Below, in pieces: positions 23,201 through 32,289 of a stretch of 64,000 bases of DNA. A program made the position numbers and the translations under genes. Origin of the DNA: Dromaius novaehollandiae (Eukaryota > Chordata > Aves > Casuariiformes > Dromaiidae); NCBI RefSeq assembly GCF_036370855.1, contig NC_088112.1, positions 14,252,469 through 14,316,468 of the forward strand. Reading direction: 5' to 3'. Under the pieces are notes generated by a model. The model was not told where the DNA came from, searched no databases, and worked only from the letters and a program-made list of their open reading frames with translations. The stretch's first letter is position 1; each line of letters starts with the position of its first letter.

Positions 23201-24633
23201 CGTGCTCGGAGCTGTACTACTGCCAGCTCGAGGCACAGGCCTGCTACATCTTCACGGAGCAGCTGGGGCGCTTCGCCCTGGTCGGGGAGTCCCTCAGCAT
23301 GGCAGCCTCCAAGCGCCTCAAGCTGGTCCTGTTTGCGCCGGCCGCCTGCCCCTCGCTGGAGTACAACATCCGGGTGTACTGCCTCAGCGACACCCAGGAC
23401 GTGCTCAAGGTACCGCCGCACGGGCTGCCGCCTCCTCCCCCTCTGCAGGCACGGGCACAGGGTTTGTGCCCTGGCCCTGGGGTGCCTTGGGGCTGGGTTT
23501 GCACCCCGGGTTCAGGGTGCCATGGGGCCCGTTCCTGGTGCAGACATGGGTGCAGGGTTTGCACCCCAGGCTCAGGGTGCCGCGGGGCTCGTTCCCGGTG
23601 CAGACGTGGGTGCAGGGCTCGCACTCCAGGCCAGTGGGTGCCTGGCTGAACTCCAGCCACGCTGGCAGGAGGTGATCCAGCTGGAGAAGCAGATGGGTGG
23701 CCAGCTGATCGGAGCCCCCCGGGTGCTGCACTTCAAGGACAGCTACCACAACCTGCGCCTCTCCATCCATGACATGCCCAGCTCCCTCTGGAAGAGCAAG
23801 CTCCTGGCCAGCTACCAAGTAAGGAGCCCAGCCGGCCCTCAGCTCTGGGGCCCACGCACCCGCTCCCTGGTGCAGGAGCCCACGTCCGTGGTGGGGTGGG
23901 GGTCCTGCTGCCGTGACAGTGCGTGTCCCCGCTGCAGGAGATCCCCTTCTACCACATCTGGAGTGGGCTGCAGCCCTACCTGCACTGCACCTTCACCCTG
24001 GAGCGCCTCAGCCCCAGCACCTGTGAGCTGGCCTGCAAGATCTGGATCTGGCAGGTGGAGGGTGACGGGCAGAGCTTCACCATCAACTTCAACATCGCCA
24101 AGGTGAGGGCAGGGCCGTGAGCCCGGGCGCGGGGGCCAGCGGGCCCCGTGCCGGGCTCATCCCCACCGCACTCCCGTAGGACACGAGGTTCTCCGACTGG
24201 CTGGTCCCCGACGGCGAGGTGGGCTCCCCGGCCCTGGTGGGCCCCAGTGCCTTCAAGATCCCCTTCCTCATCCGCCAGAAGATCATCAGCAGCCTGGACA
24301 CGCCGTGCGCCCGCGGGGCCGACTGGCGGACACTGGCCCAGAAACTCAACCTCGACAGGTAATGGCCGGCGCTGGGGCCGGGGAGCGGGGGGACGAGGCC
24401 GGGGCGTCTGCTCTGCTCGCCGGAGTGGCCGCGGCCGGCCCCTGATGCTGTCCCTCCCACCATGCAGCCATCTCGGCTTCTTCGCCTCCAAGCCCAGCCC
24501 CACGGCCATGATCCTCAACCTATGGGAGGCACGGCACTTCCCCAACGGCAACCTCTCGCAGCTGGCGGCCGCCGTGGCCGAGGTGGGCAAGCAGGACGGC
24601 GGCCTCTTCTCCGTGTCTGAGGCCGAGTGCTGA
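10976..24633 (+). CDS. UNC5A: Netrin receptor UNC5A, complete, 16 coding exons
   Basis: Single-pass netrin receptor that mediates axon repulsion and acts as a dependence receptor. Joining 16 exons with GT-AG borders gives an uninterrupted 904-residue protein. Order seen: Ala-rich signal peptide (about 1-33), Ig domain (about 45-150), second Ig domain (about 155-245), two thrombospondin type-1 repeats (about 250-360) with WSTW and WSEWSKW motifs, one transmembrane helix (about 365-390) followed by YCRKK, then cytoplasmic ZU5, UPA and death domains, ending in SEAEC. Residue similarity to mammalian UNC5A is very high throughout (for example [35 protein letters not shown]). The start is the first ATG after the CpG-rich promoter and opens directly into the signal peptide. 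Paralogues UNC5B-D are less likely because the linker and death-domain residues read as UNC5A and the neighbour is HK3. Confidence 0.97.
11265..11710. repeat. Minisatellite in UNC5A intron 1, about 28-40-bp unit
   Basis: More than a dozen diverged copies of GGGTGCTGGGTGCCCTCC followed by variable TGGGNAN linkers. Starts about 190 bp after exon 1. Confidence 0.75.
14655..14790. promoter_or_regulatory. Intron-1 island with POU-like inverted repeat
   Basis: CATGCTAATTGCATG at 14665-14679 has palindromic CATGC/GCATG arms around TAATT. It is followed by TTATCAGC, TGTAATTAGG, CCTAATTCATTCATAAC and CTTAATCAGC. Very dense in homeodomain/POU words within GC-rich intron 1. Confidence 0.5.
15525..15690. 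promoter_or_regulatory. Intron-1 island, candidate enhancer
   Basis: Contains CAATTATTGCTTTAATTACC, GGCGATAAAATC, TTTTAATGAAG and CTTAATTTGCC. Surrounded by GC-rich, CpG-containing sequence. Confidence 0.45.
16965..17045. promoter_or_regulatory. Intron-1 island, candidate enhancer
   Basis: GATAATTGGTAATAAAG and GATTTATTGGCGC. The AATAAA inside is not a gene end because UNC5A coding exons continue downstream. Confidence 0.4.
17226..17239. promoter_or_regulatory. RFX X-box in UNC5A intron 1
   Basis: GTTTCCATGGCAAC, a near-perfect match to the long conserved X-box motif GTTNCCATGGNAAC. It lies just after the 16965-17045 island and just before a minisatellite. A looser X-box-like word is about 30 bases upstream. 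Confidence 0.6.
17275..17670. repeat. Minisatellite in UNC5A intron 1, about 15-30-bp unit
   Basis: Units of the GTGCATGGGGTGCCCGCAG / GGTGCATGGGATGCTCG type repeated throughout. Confidence 0.7.
18065..18240. promoter_or_regulatory. Intron-1 island, candidate enhancer
   Basis: Blocks ACTCATTTCACGTGTGATTAAAAGG, CATTAACC and GAATAAATAAAGTC separated by short GC-rich pieces. Confidence 0.4.
18428..18575. promoter_or_regulatory. Intron-1 island with TTTAATTAAATTAATTG
   Basis: Overlapping TTAATTAA cores at about 18479-18495 plus TTGTTAAATCAG and CGTTTATC. One of the densest TAATTA clusters in the window. Confidence 0.5.
18795..18975. promoter_or_regulatory. Longest intron-1 AT-rich island, candidate enhancer
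   Basis: About 180 bp with CACTTAATTACTG, CCGTTTAATTGC, AGCCAATTAGC, GCAATTACAGC, CGTTTGTTAATC and CCCATTTTATTAAC. Edges are abrupt. The nearest exon is about 420 bp downstream. Confidence 0.5.
21690..22270. repeat. Minisatellite in UNC5A intron 8, about 43-bp unit
   Basis: About a dozen copies built from TAGGGTCCCTGGCCTTG and GGGCTCTGTGCCCCAT. It fills most of intron 8, which is otherwise the longest of the short introns. Confidence 0.8.
23499..23635. repeat. Tandem duplication in UNC5A intron 12, about 63-bp unit
   Basis: Two copies and a partial third, sharing TTTGCACCCC, TTCAGGGTGCC and GGTGCAGACNTGGGTGCAGGG. Confidence 0.75.
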
Positions 24634-25030
24634 GCGCGGCCGGGCCCAGCCCCCCGCCCCCCTGTACAGCCCCTCTCCCGGGAAACCGCGGCCGGCCGCG
24701 GGGCAGGCAGGGGCCCCGGGTGCCCCAGAGCCAAAGACAAGCAGCGGCGGCCGAGCCCCTGGCCGAGGCAGGGCAGGGGGCCATGGGGCGGGCGCTGGGT
24801 GTGCGTGGTGCGTGCGGTAGCGTCGTGCTGTCTCCGTGTGGGGCCGGGCGGCCCCGGGCCCCGTGCCGTGTTGTGTAAAGACCGTTTTTTTAATTCTGTA
24901 TTAAGTGCATTCAAGTATTTACACTTGGCCTTATGTACATAACGGTGCCGCGGGCGGGCGGGGGCTGGGGGGGGGGTCTGGCGGACGTGAATGTAAATAA
25001 ATTCGATATATATTGCTACGTGGGGCTCTG
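24634..25030 (+). other. UNC5A: UNC5A 3' UTR
   Basis: Follows the TGA at 24631-24633. The first 240 bases are GC-rich. The tail from about 24875 turns AT-rich and carries the poly(A) signal at 24996-25001, so the UTR is roughly 390 nt. The end is estimated at 15-30 bases past the signal. Confidence 0.75.
24996..25001 (+). terminator. UNC5A: UNC5A poly(A) signal AATAAA
   Basis: Canonical hexamer about 365 bases after the UNC5A stop, followed by a GT-rich stretch at about 25018-25030. It is the only canonical hexamer on the + strand between the stop codon and the end of HK3. Confidence 0.85.
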
Positions 25031-25104
25031 CCCGGCCGTGCACTGTGCCCCACCACCCACCCCCAGTGACCCCCCCCAGGAGGCAGCAGTGCAGAGCAAA
25101 GTGC

Positions 25105-25110
25105 TTTATT
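25105..25110 (-). terminator. HK3: HK3 poly(A) signal AATAAA
   Basis: TTTATT on the + strand reads AATAAA on the HK3 strand, only about 26 bases after the HK3 stop codon. A G/GT-rich downstream element (complement of about 25045-25080) follows. It predicts an unusually short HK3 3' UTR of about 45-60 nt. Confidence 0.85.
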
Positions 25111-25135
25111 GGGGTGGGGGAGGAGGTGGCAGCGG

Positions 25136-27145
25136 CTATGGCGGTCCCTGCGCCTGGGCCACCCGGCAGTGCACGGCGGCCACCAGCGCGGCCCCTTTGC
25201 CCGAGCCGTCCTCTGACTGCAGGAAGGTGACGGTGCAGTTGGGCGCCAGGTCTTGCAGTGTCCGCTGGAGGTGCTGGGAGAAGCTGTGGGGACAGGAGAG
25301 TGGGGTGAGCTGCCCCAGGGCTCCCGGCTCAGCTCCCGCCAGCACCTCCTGCCCCCACCCCGGCCCGGCCCCGCTCACCGCGGGTGCATCTTGTAGAGGG
25401 TGCCGTCCACCCCCACCGTCACCGCCAGCTGGGCCAGGCCCCGGCTCTCCCGCATCTTCTCCACCACGGCGGCCAGGCCGGCAGCGCAAAGCTGGGCTGC
25501 CCGCAGGGACACAGCCTGGCACACCTCCCGCACCAGCACACCGTCCTCGAAGCTGGCGTCGAGCTCCAGGTCATGCAGGACCCCGCGCACCTGCCGCAGG
25601 GCCAGCCCGTCGCTGCCAGCGCAGCGTGGGCCCCTGTTAGCACCAGCGGCCTGCACCGTGCGTCCCCTGTCCGTCCGATGGAGATGGCTTCACCCCGCCG
25701 GCATGGCACGGCCAACCTGCCCCTCTCTCCGGCACTTACATCTCGATGGTGGAGAGGAACTTGGTCTGGAAGATGTCCCTGGTCTGGAGCTTGGGTGAGG
25801 GCTTGCCCCGGAATAGGATGTGTTTCTCCACCAGTGCCAGCAGGATGTAGCGCACGATCTCGCCCAGGTACATGCCGCTGATGAGCTTCTCGAACCTGCC
25901 GGCGGGTGGCCTGAGCCAGGCACAGGCAGCCCACCCCAGGGATTCCCCCTCCCCAGGCCCCTTGCCCACCTCTGCTTGCCCGGGTTGATGGTTTTCTCAT
26001 CCACCAGCCGGTCGAAGTCGGTGAAGATGTCATCCAGGCAGCCATTGTCCCCGAAGGCCCCCCACTCCATGTTGATGCACATGCGGCCCTGCTCCCCCTC
26101 GGCAGTGCCCACGTTCTGCATCTCCTCCATGTAGCAGGCGTTGGTCCCCGTGCCTGCGGGCGTGATGCCACCATCGGCCCTCACTCTGCGTGGCCATGCC
26201 CGGCGGGCTGGGGTGGGGGCGGTGTGGATGTGACAGCCATCCCATGCGTGGGCACGGGGTAGCACTCACCCACGATGAGGCCAATCTCGCAGCTGGGGTC
26301 ATCGTAGCCGCAGGACATCATGGTGCCCACGGTGTCATTCACCACGGCCACCACGTCCAGCCCAAAGTGCTGCAAAGCGAGTGGCAGGGACACGTGTGGC
26401 TTAGGGGCGCCCAGCCGGCTCCTGAGGACAGCACCACACTGGGTGGCCCCGGAGCGCAGGGTGGGGGGGGGGTACCATGTCCCCAGCCCCACACACGGCA
26501 GCCCCACGCTGGCCTGTCCCTACCTGTTTGCGCTGGGCAGCCTCCCGCAGCATCTGCACCACGTCCTTCCCTACGCAGCCTGAGGCGCTGAAGCCTTTGG
26601 TCCAGCTCAGCAGCACCGCCTGGAAGAGAGCGGGGAGCAGGGCCAGGCCGCCACGGTGCAGCCTGAGGCCCTCCCCTGCTGTGTGGGGCCAGAGCGGCCC
26701 CCTCACCTTGTCCAGGCCCAGCTGCTGGCAGGGGAAGGAGAAGGTGAAGCCGAGCGGCAGGACCTGCCCCGTCAGGCCCTGCTTCTGCTGGAAGTCCACG
26801 ATGCAATCGATGATGTGGTCGAAGAGCTGGGGAGGGTGGATGTCATGAGCCAGGGCGCGGGGCCAGCAACCACGCAGCGGTGAGGTGCTCGCCTGGCTCC
26901 CCTGCGGCAGAGGGAGACGCGACCCCATCCCCGTCCTGTCCCATCTGTGAGGGGCTGGTCCGGCGGGGCCAGGAGCAGCCCAGCCTGTCCCACCGGGTGC
27001 CTCACCGCCTCGCCGGTGCCCTGCATCACGGCCAGTGGGATGGCGTAGATCTCGCTGGCCATGTGGACGCCATCCTGCCCCACGCGCACCACCAGCACGC
27101 GGAAGTTGGTGCCCCCCAGGTCCAGTGCCAGGAAATCACCTCTCT
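25136..27145 (-). other. HK3: HK3 C-terminal catalytic hexokinase half
   Basis: Exons of 140, 120, 96, 100, 184, 156, 234 and 148 nt encode the active unit. ATP and glucose motifs are intact: [51 protein letters not shown] and [13 protein letters not shown]. The exon sizes repeat those of the N-half, a visible trace of the ancestral fusion of two hexokinase genes. Confidence 0.92.
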
Positions 27146-30100
27146 CTGTGGGGAGCCAGTGCAGGGTGTCAGCGGGACCACGGTGCCCCCTGGCTGTCCC
27201 ACTCCCTGTGCCCCCAGCCCTCACCGGTGCCGTCCGGTGTGCTGCGGACGTAGGTGGGCAGCATGCGGACAGAGGACTGAGCGTTGGTGTCCTGGTTCAG
27301 GCCCAGCTCCATCTCCCACCGCATCAGCGCCTGGACGCGCTGCAGGTCGGCGGGGCCGAGCCGCAACGGGGCCAGGAGCCGGTCCACCTCGCGGCGCTGG
27401 GCCGCCAGGCGGAGCGCCACCGCCGTCACCACAGCAGCCCCCCGCCCGCCCCCATCCGCCGAGGGCACCAGGGTGGCCATGCACTCGGGGGCCAGCAGCT
27501 TGGTGATGCGCTGCAGGATCTCCCCGAACCTGTGGGAGGGAGAGGACGGTGAGGGCCGGGCTCCCACTGGCATGGCCACCAGCGCCGCGGTGGAGGGTTC
27601 CCCGTGCCACCTCACCTGGCGTGGCCCCGGTACACGGCGCCGTCCACCCCCACGTTGGCTTTCAGCTGCTCCAGCTCCCGGCTCTGGCACATGTGGCTGA
27701 GGATGGCGGCCAGCCCCGCGGCGCAGAGCCCCGCGGCGCGGGTCACCACCGCCCGGCAGACCTGCTGCACGTGGCAGCAGTCCTGCTCACTCGGTGCCAG
27801 CCCCAGCGCCTGCAGGGTGCTCCGTGCCATGGCCAGGCCTGCCTCATCGCTGCAACGCAGAGCAGGGCGCTGGCACCCGCTCCCGGCTGGGTGCCACCCA
27901 CCCGCCACCTCCCCTGTCACATGCCCACAGCAGCCCCCAGACCCAAGACTCACTCAATGATCTCTAGGACCTGCTGGGTCTTGAACGTGTCCTTGGTCTC
28001 CAGGATGGCGATGCTGTCCCCGCCAAAGAGCGCTCCCTCCGCAGCCAGCTTGGCCAGCACATGCCGGACGATCTCCCCCAGGTACAGACCGCCGATGAGC
28101 TTCTCAAACCTGCGTTAAACCCCCCCTACAAATATCAGCACCCACAGCCCTGCTTCCCTGGCACAATCGCTCTCACTCGTGCCCAGCGCTGCCCCAGCAC
28201 TCTGCTGGCCCTGCAAGAGCACCCAAGAGCATCACAGGGGCCATTTGCTCATGTTTGTGGGCCCCAGGGCTTGGTGAGTGCCTGAGGACCCTGTGCTTGC
28301 TGGGGAGGGTGCTGCACCTCTTCTCCCCGGGCTTGGCAGACTCCTGGTCCACACACTGGTCGTAGGGGGTCAGCACATTGCTCAGGGCGCCATCATCCCC
28401 GAAGAAGCCCCACTCGGTGTTGACACACATCCGCCCGCTGGTCTCCTCCACTGTCTCCACATGCCACCCTTCAGCCATGAAGCAGCTGTTGGTGCCCACG
28501 TCTGCAGGGAGCCGGGTGGCGGGGGGGGTGAGCACCAGCGTGGGGCACCCAGCACCTGCCGCGCCGGCCTGCGGGGCACCCACTGCTCACCGATGACCAA
28601 GCCAACCTCACAGGGCATCCCCTCCATGCTGCAGCTCATCATGGTGCCCACCGTGTTGTTCATCAGGGCGACGACATCCACTTGGCAGCGCTGGCCGGGA
28701 GCAGAGCGAGCACTGCGTCAGCCCCTCAGCGGGGGGCAGTGGCCCGGCCGGGCCCCTCGCCCCACTGCCCACCTCCTGCTTGTCGATGGCTGCCTGCAGC
28801 AGCTGCACGACGTCGTGCCCCTCCACCTCGCTGCAGTGGAAGCCCTTTGACCAGGTGATGAGCTCGCCCTGCAGAGAGCACGGCTGAGCCGTTGTCCCCC
28901 GGCACCGGGCCGGCTTCGCGCCCAGCTGCCAGCACGCCGCAGGGAGCCGGCTGTGGCAGGTGGCCCCAGGGATGCCTCGCTCACCTGGTCCAGCCGCATC
29001 TGCCTGCAGCTAAAGGGGAAGACGAAGCCCAAGGGGAGGCGTTGCTGGGGCTCACTGGGGCAGACGCCCTCCAGGAACTGGCACAGGCACCGCGCAATGA
29101 AGTCGAAGAGCTGTGAAGGCACGGCCGGGGGTTACTGCCGCTCGCCCTCCCCACTGCCTGGCGATGTCCCTGTGGCCGGGGACGCCCTCCGCTGCAGCCC
29201 TCCCCGTACCGCTTCCCCCTTGCCCTGCGTGATGTCCTCCGGCATGTCAAAGAGCCGCTCCTTCAGCTGGGGGCTCTGGTTCCCGTCGCCCGGCAGGGTC
29301 ACCCACAAGGTCCGCACATGCCGCCGGCGCAGCTCCACCACCAGGAAGTCACCCTTTTCTGTCGGACAGCAGAGGTGGCATCAAATCCCAGCAGCCCAAA
29401 ATCTCCTCCTCGCCTGTCCCAGCCAGAGCCACTCGCCCCCGCAGCAGGCAGCAACTCTCGGCCTGGGACCACTGCAGGGGCTGGGGAACTGGCTCCCAGG
29501 CTCTGCCCCATGGCATCAGGGGCCGGCGGAGGCTGTGCAGGGGCATTTTATGGCTCCGTAATGGAGCCAGGGCAAGGTGGGGGCTCCCATTGCACCCGGC
29601 CCTGGCAGCCCCAGCCCTGGAGAGGTGTGCAGGGCCGCGGGGGGCAGAGCAACACATCCCCCCAGCCACGGCCACGGCCAGGTTGCCTTACCGGTGCCGT
29701 CAGGCGTGGAGCAGATGTAGGTGGGCAGCATCCGCACGGTGGCCTGCGCGTGCGTCTGCCGGCTCAGCCCCTTGGCCATGGCCTCCAGCATGTGGCCCTT
29801 CACCGCCTGCAGCGTCTCCAGTGAGAGGGTGAGCTCCAGCAGGGCTCCTTGCACCTGGGGGCGGCTCTTTAGGGCCGGTCCAGGGGACACCTTGCCCCGG
29901 GCGCCGGGGCAGGGTCCGGCCTTACCGGCGTGAGGGCAGGAGCCTCATCACGGCTGCCCAGCTGTAGGTTCTCCTGGGGCCTGCGTGGCAGGAGGTGGCC
30001 CGTCACCCAGCTGAGCCCTGGCCCACGGGAGGACACAGGCCAAGGGCTGGGGCACATGCCTGGGTGGCTGTGTGTCCGGTGCTTGGCACTGCCCTGCCAC

Positions 30101-30620
30101 CTCCCCACTGTGCCCATGCTCTGCAGGGCCAGGAGCACCCTTACTTCTCAGCGCCCTTTCCTTGCAAGCACGACCTGGGAGCCGGGGCCAGTTGCGCCAC
30201 GTGGTGCAGATGGTACTGCCGTGGCCCAGCATTGCAGGAGAAGGGGGCTGCCCCAGCTCACCGTGCCCGTCCTGCTCATGTCTCCCCTCTGTGGGGAAGA
30301 GGCTGGAGGCTGGTTTGTCTCCAGGGATGGGAGGTGCACAAGCACAAGGAGAGTGGCTCAGCCCCAGCTCGCACCCTGCTCCCTGCCCTGTCCCCCGTGC
30401 TGACAGTGGCTTCCCCTCACCAGGCGCCGGGCGCTCTGCACGCCTGGCTTTGCCCAGCTAAGGCCATGCCAGCACTGTGGGCAGCACCTGGTGGCAGGAG
30501 CACCTCGCGCCTCAGCCCCATGGGCCCGTCGGCTGTGGGCCCAGCAGGCCCCGCAGACCCGATCCCTCACCGGTTCAAGAAGCGGGCTGGGGCCACCCAG
30601 CTCCTCTCGTTGTGGACCAT
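25136..30620 (-). CDS. HK3: Hexokinase-3, complete, 19 coding exons
   Basis: Cytosolic hexokinase: ATP + glucose to glucose-6-phosphate. Nineteen phase-consistent exons give 931 residues (human HK3 is 923), two fused hexokinase units. The C-terminal unit has an intact phosphate loop ([10 protein letters not shown], about 547-556), catalytic Asp in [10 protein letters not shown] (Asp670), [18 protein letters not shown] and a late [11 protein letters not shown] loop. The N-terminal unit is degenerate. The N-terminus is short and lacks the hydrophobic mitochondria-binding helix of HK1/HK2, as in mammalian HK3. Start chosen at 30620: strong context (G at -3, G at +4) and a length close to the family. 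An in-frame ATG at 30761 would add 47 Pro/Gly/Arg-rich residues and cannot be excluded. HK3 rather than HK1/2/HKDC1 is supported by the N-half loss and the UNC5A-UIMC1 neighbours. Confidence 0.96.
27616..29358 (-). other. HK3: HK3 N-terminal (regulatory, non-catalytic) hexokinase half
   Basis: Exons of 149, 126, 96, 100, 184, 156 and 234 nt encode the first hexokinase unit. The phosphate-binding loop, DLGGTNFR in the other half, is replaced by a basic stretch around residues 98-103 (ELRRRH). The Asp of NDTVGTMM is Asn225 (codon AAC, complement of 28655-28657). Substrate-fold motifs remain: [23 protein letters not shown]. Mammalian HK3 N-halves are also non-catalytic; here the loss includes both the loop and the catalytic base. 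Confidence 0.88.
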
Positions 30621-30839
30621 CACCAGCCCCCGCGGGAGGAGGACGAGGACGTCAGTGGTGAGGGTGGCTGGGCCCCGGCCCCGGGAGGCCCTCGACTCCC
30701 CGCCGTGCTGGCCAGAGGGGGGCTGGCCACCCCCAGGGCCGCGGGGCGCAGGGTGGGACATGGCTCCTGCAGCGGGGAGGACCAGGCCCGGTGGCAGGGG
30801 GCCGGTGGATGGTGGGGCACTGGGCCCAGCGCCCGGGGA

Positions 30840-30960
30840 ATGTTGCCAGCACAGATGCTGTTGCCTTGGCAACAGATGTAGAGCCCCCAGGGATGCCCTG
30901 CCACGCCATTGGCCAGGACGCCGTGCCGTTGGCCCCAGCGATGACCAATGGGGTGGCCCG
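30840..30960 (-). promoter_or_regulatory. HK3: Probable HK3 promoter with X-box and CCAAT boxes
   Basis: About 240-340 bp upstream of the HK3 ATG lie a perfect RFX-type X-box (30858-30875) and CCAAT boxes in both orientations (ATTGG at 30908-30912, CCAAT at 30945-30949). A CCAAT box next to an X-box is a typical TATA-less promoter pairing. The transcription start is inferred to lie downstream (lower coordinates), not seen. Confidence 0.5.
30858..30875. promoter_or_regulatory. RFX X-box, perfect 8-bp palindromic arms
   Basis: CTGTTGCC-TT-GGCAACAG. This fits the RFX consensus GTTRCC-N2-RGYAAC on both strands with no mismatch. It sits just upstream of HK3 in a promoter-like position. Confidence 0.7.
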
Positions 30961-30961
30961 T

Positions 30962-32289
30962 TGCTGCCCAGGATGCCGCTGGGTGCCCCGCGCCCATCCC
31001 CAGGGCGTCCCAGCACCGCCCCGGCCAGCTTCACCACGGCTTCACCCCGCCGCACTGCATGGGCGCACCCCTGGCTGGGACTCGGCCCCAAGCTGGGGTG
31101 GCCTATTTCCAGGCCAATTTGCATTCGGCTGTGTTTCCAATTAGCACTTTTAAATTTGAGCCCAAATTTTAATTAGCTCAGCGTCAACTTGTCCCATTAA
31201 TTAAGCAGGCACATTAATAAGCCCTCCCCTTCCTAATGAGGGGCTCCACAGCAGGAGGCGAGGCTGCACCCTGGGAGGCCGGGTTCAGGGCCAACGTGGC
31301 AGGGCCCCTGCAATGCAGCGCCCAGAGGGAGGCCGAGCCGCCCTGCCGCCCAAGGGGCTCCAGGCACCAGCAGGCCCCAGGCTCTGTGCTGCCCTCAAAG
31401 TCCCTGGGGCTACAAACATGAAGTGGCAGCGTCCCTGGCGAGGTAGGGGTGGACGCTGGGGGCACGACGAGCCCCCGCAGGCTCCAGCACAGGGCAGTCC
31501 ACACCCCCGAGCTAGGAACAGAGAAGCCCTCTCTCTATCAAGAAGACCAGATCAGGGTCTCACCCGGTTTGACACAACAGCACGCTCAGCATCTGGCAGG
31601 GCCAGCCAGCAGGTGTGGTGAGGACACCAGGGTCATGGCTCTGGCACTGCCTGCCTGGTCTCTGCTTCCCCTGGCTGTGGCGCTCAGCTGGCACCAAGGC
31701 GCCCTCCGAAGCTTCCGCACCAGCAGACAAGCATGAGCCTCCCAGGAGGGAAAGTCATCGATGTGCGGCTCCCCCAGCTCCCCAGCGTGGAAAGGCAACA
31801 GCTGGTGGCAAAAACTCACATCAAAGCACCATCATAGGGGGCACAGACAGGCTTCCCCCTGCCAGAAGCGCGTAGGGACGCTGGCATGTGCACAAACCAA
31901 TGCCGGAGAGGACAAAAGACCCCAGAGCAGCTGGATTACACCAGCCGCCAGCCGAGCTCACACCTGGCATCAGCATGGCTGGCCAGGGTCCACAGCTCCT
32001 GACTCAGCTCCCAGCAGCACCAACCTCCCAATCCAGGCCAGCAGCAGCCACGCAGTTGTCTGCACTGCTGCTTGCTGCACATTGTCACTTTGGAGCGCTC
32101 CCAGAACAGGCACCGCAGCACCCTGCACTGGCCACACACCACCCGGGCAGGGACAGCCCTGTGCTCACACGGCCTCGCAGCCCCCAGGAGCCCAAAGACA
32201 GGCCTCAAGAAGCATGATTTTAGATGCATCGTCTGCTATTCTTCCTCTCCTCCCTCCAGCACCTCCCCATTCCCCAGAGAAAGACAGCA
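30962..32289. other. HK3-UIMC1 intergenic spacer
   Basis: Short spacer between two genes on the same strand. Apart from the AT-rich island at 31105-31235 it holds moderately GC-rich unique sequence without coding signal or recognisable repeat. Confidence 0.7.
31105..31235. promoter_or_regulatory. AT-rich island between HK3 and UIMC1 with inverted octamer
   Basis: ATTTGCAT (octamer on the minus strand) at 31117-31124, then CCAATTAGC, AATTTTAATTAGC and CCATTAATTAAG. Same word content as the islands around UNC5A. Confidence 0.45.

Larger units (their letters stand above)
10976..24633 (+). other. UNC5A: UNC5A coding-exon map
   Basis: Exons: 10976-11072, 19393-19614, 19878-20021, 20239-20342, 20423-20603, 20754-20921, 21124-21288, 21386-21574, 22351-22644, 22718-22805, 22892-23060, 23176-23409, 23669-23818, 23938-24102, 24180-24358, 24468-24633 (stop TGA 24631-24633). 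Lengths sum to 2715 nt. The two Ig domains use exons 2-3 and 4-5. Each thrombospondin repeat is one phase-1 exon (6 and 7). The membrane helix is in exon 8, ZU5 begins late in exon 9, and the death domain is in exons 15-16. All donors are GT. Exon 15 uses a TAG acceptor, the others CAG. Intron 1 is 8.3 kb; the other introns are mostly 60-780 bp. Confidence 0.95.
25136..30620 (-). other. HK3: HK3 coding-exon map
   Basis: In transcription order: 30620-30571, 29980-29926, 29854-29692, 29358-29210, 29110-28985, 28868-28773, 28690-28591, 28501-28318, 28109-27954, 27849-27616, 27529-27225, 27145-27006, 26826-26707, 26619-26524, 26369-26270, 26153-25970, 25895-25740, 25612-25379, 25283-25136 (stop TAG 25136-25138). 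Sum 2796 nt. All use GT-AG. The donor of the eighth exon (GTGCAG at 28317-28312) is weak, but the reading frame and homology need it. Confidence 0.93.
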
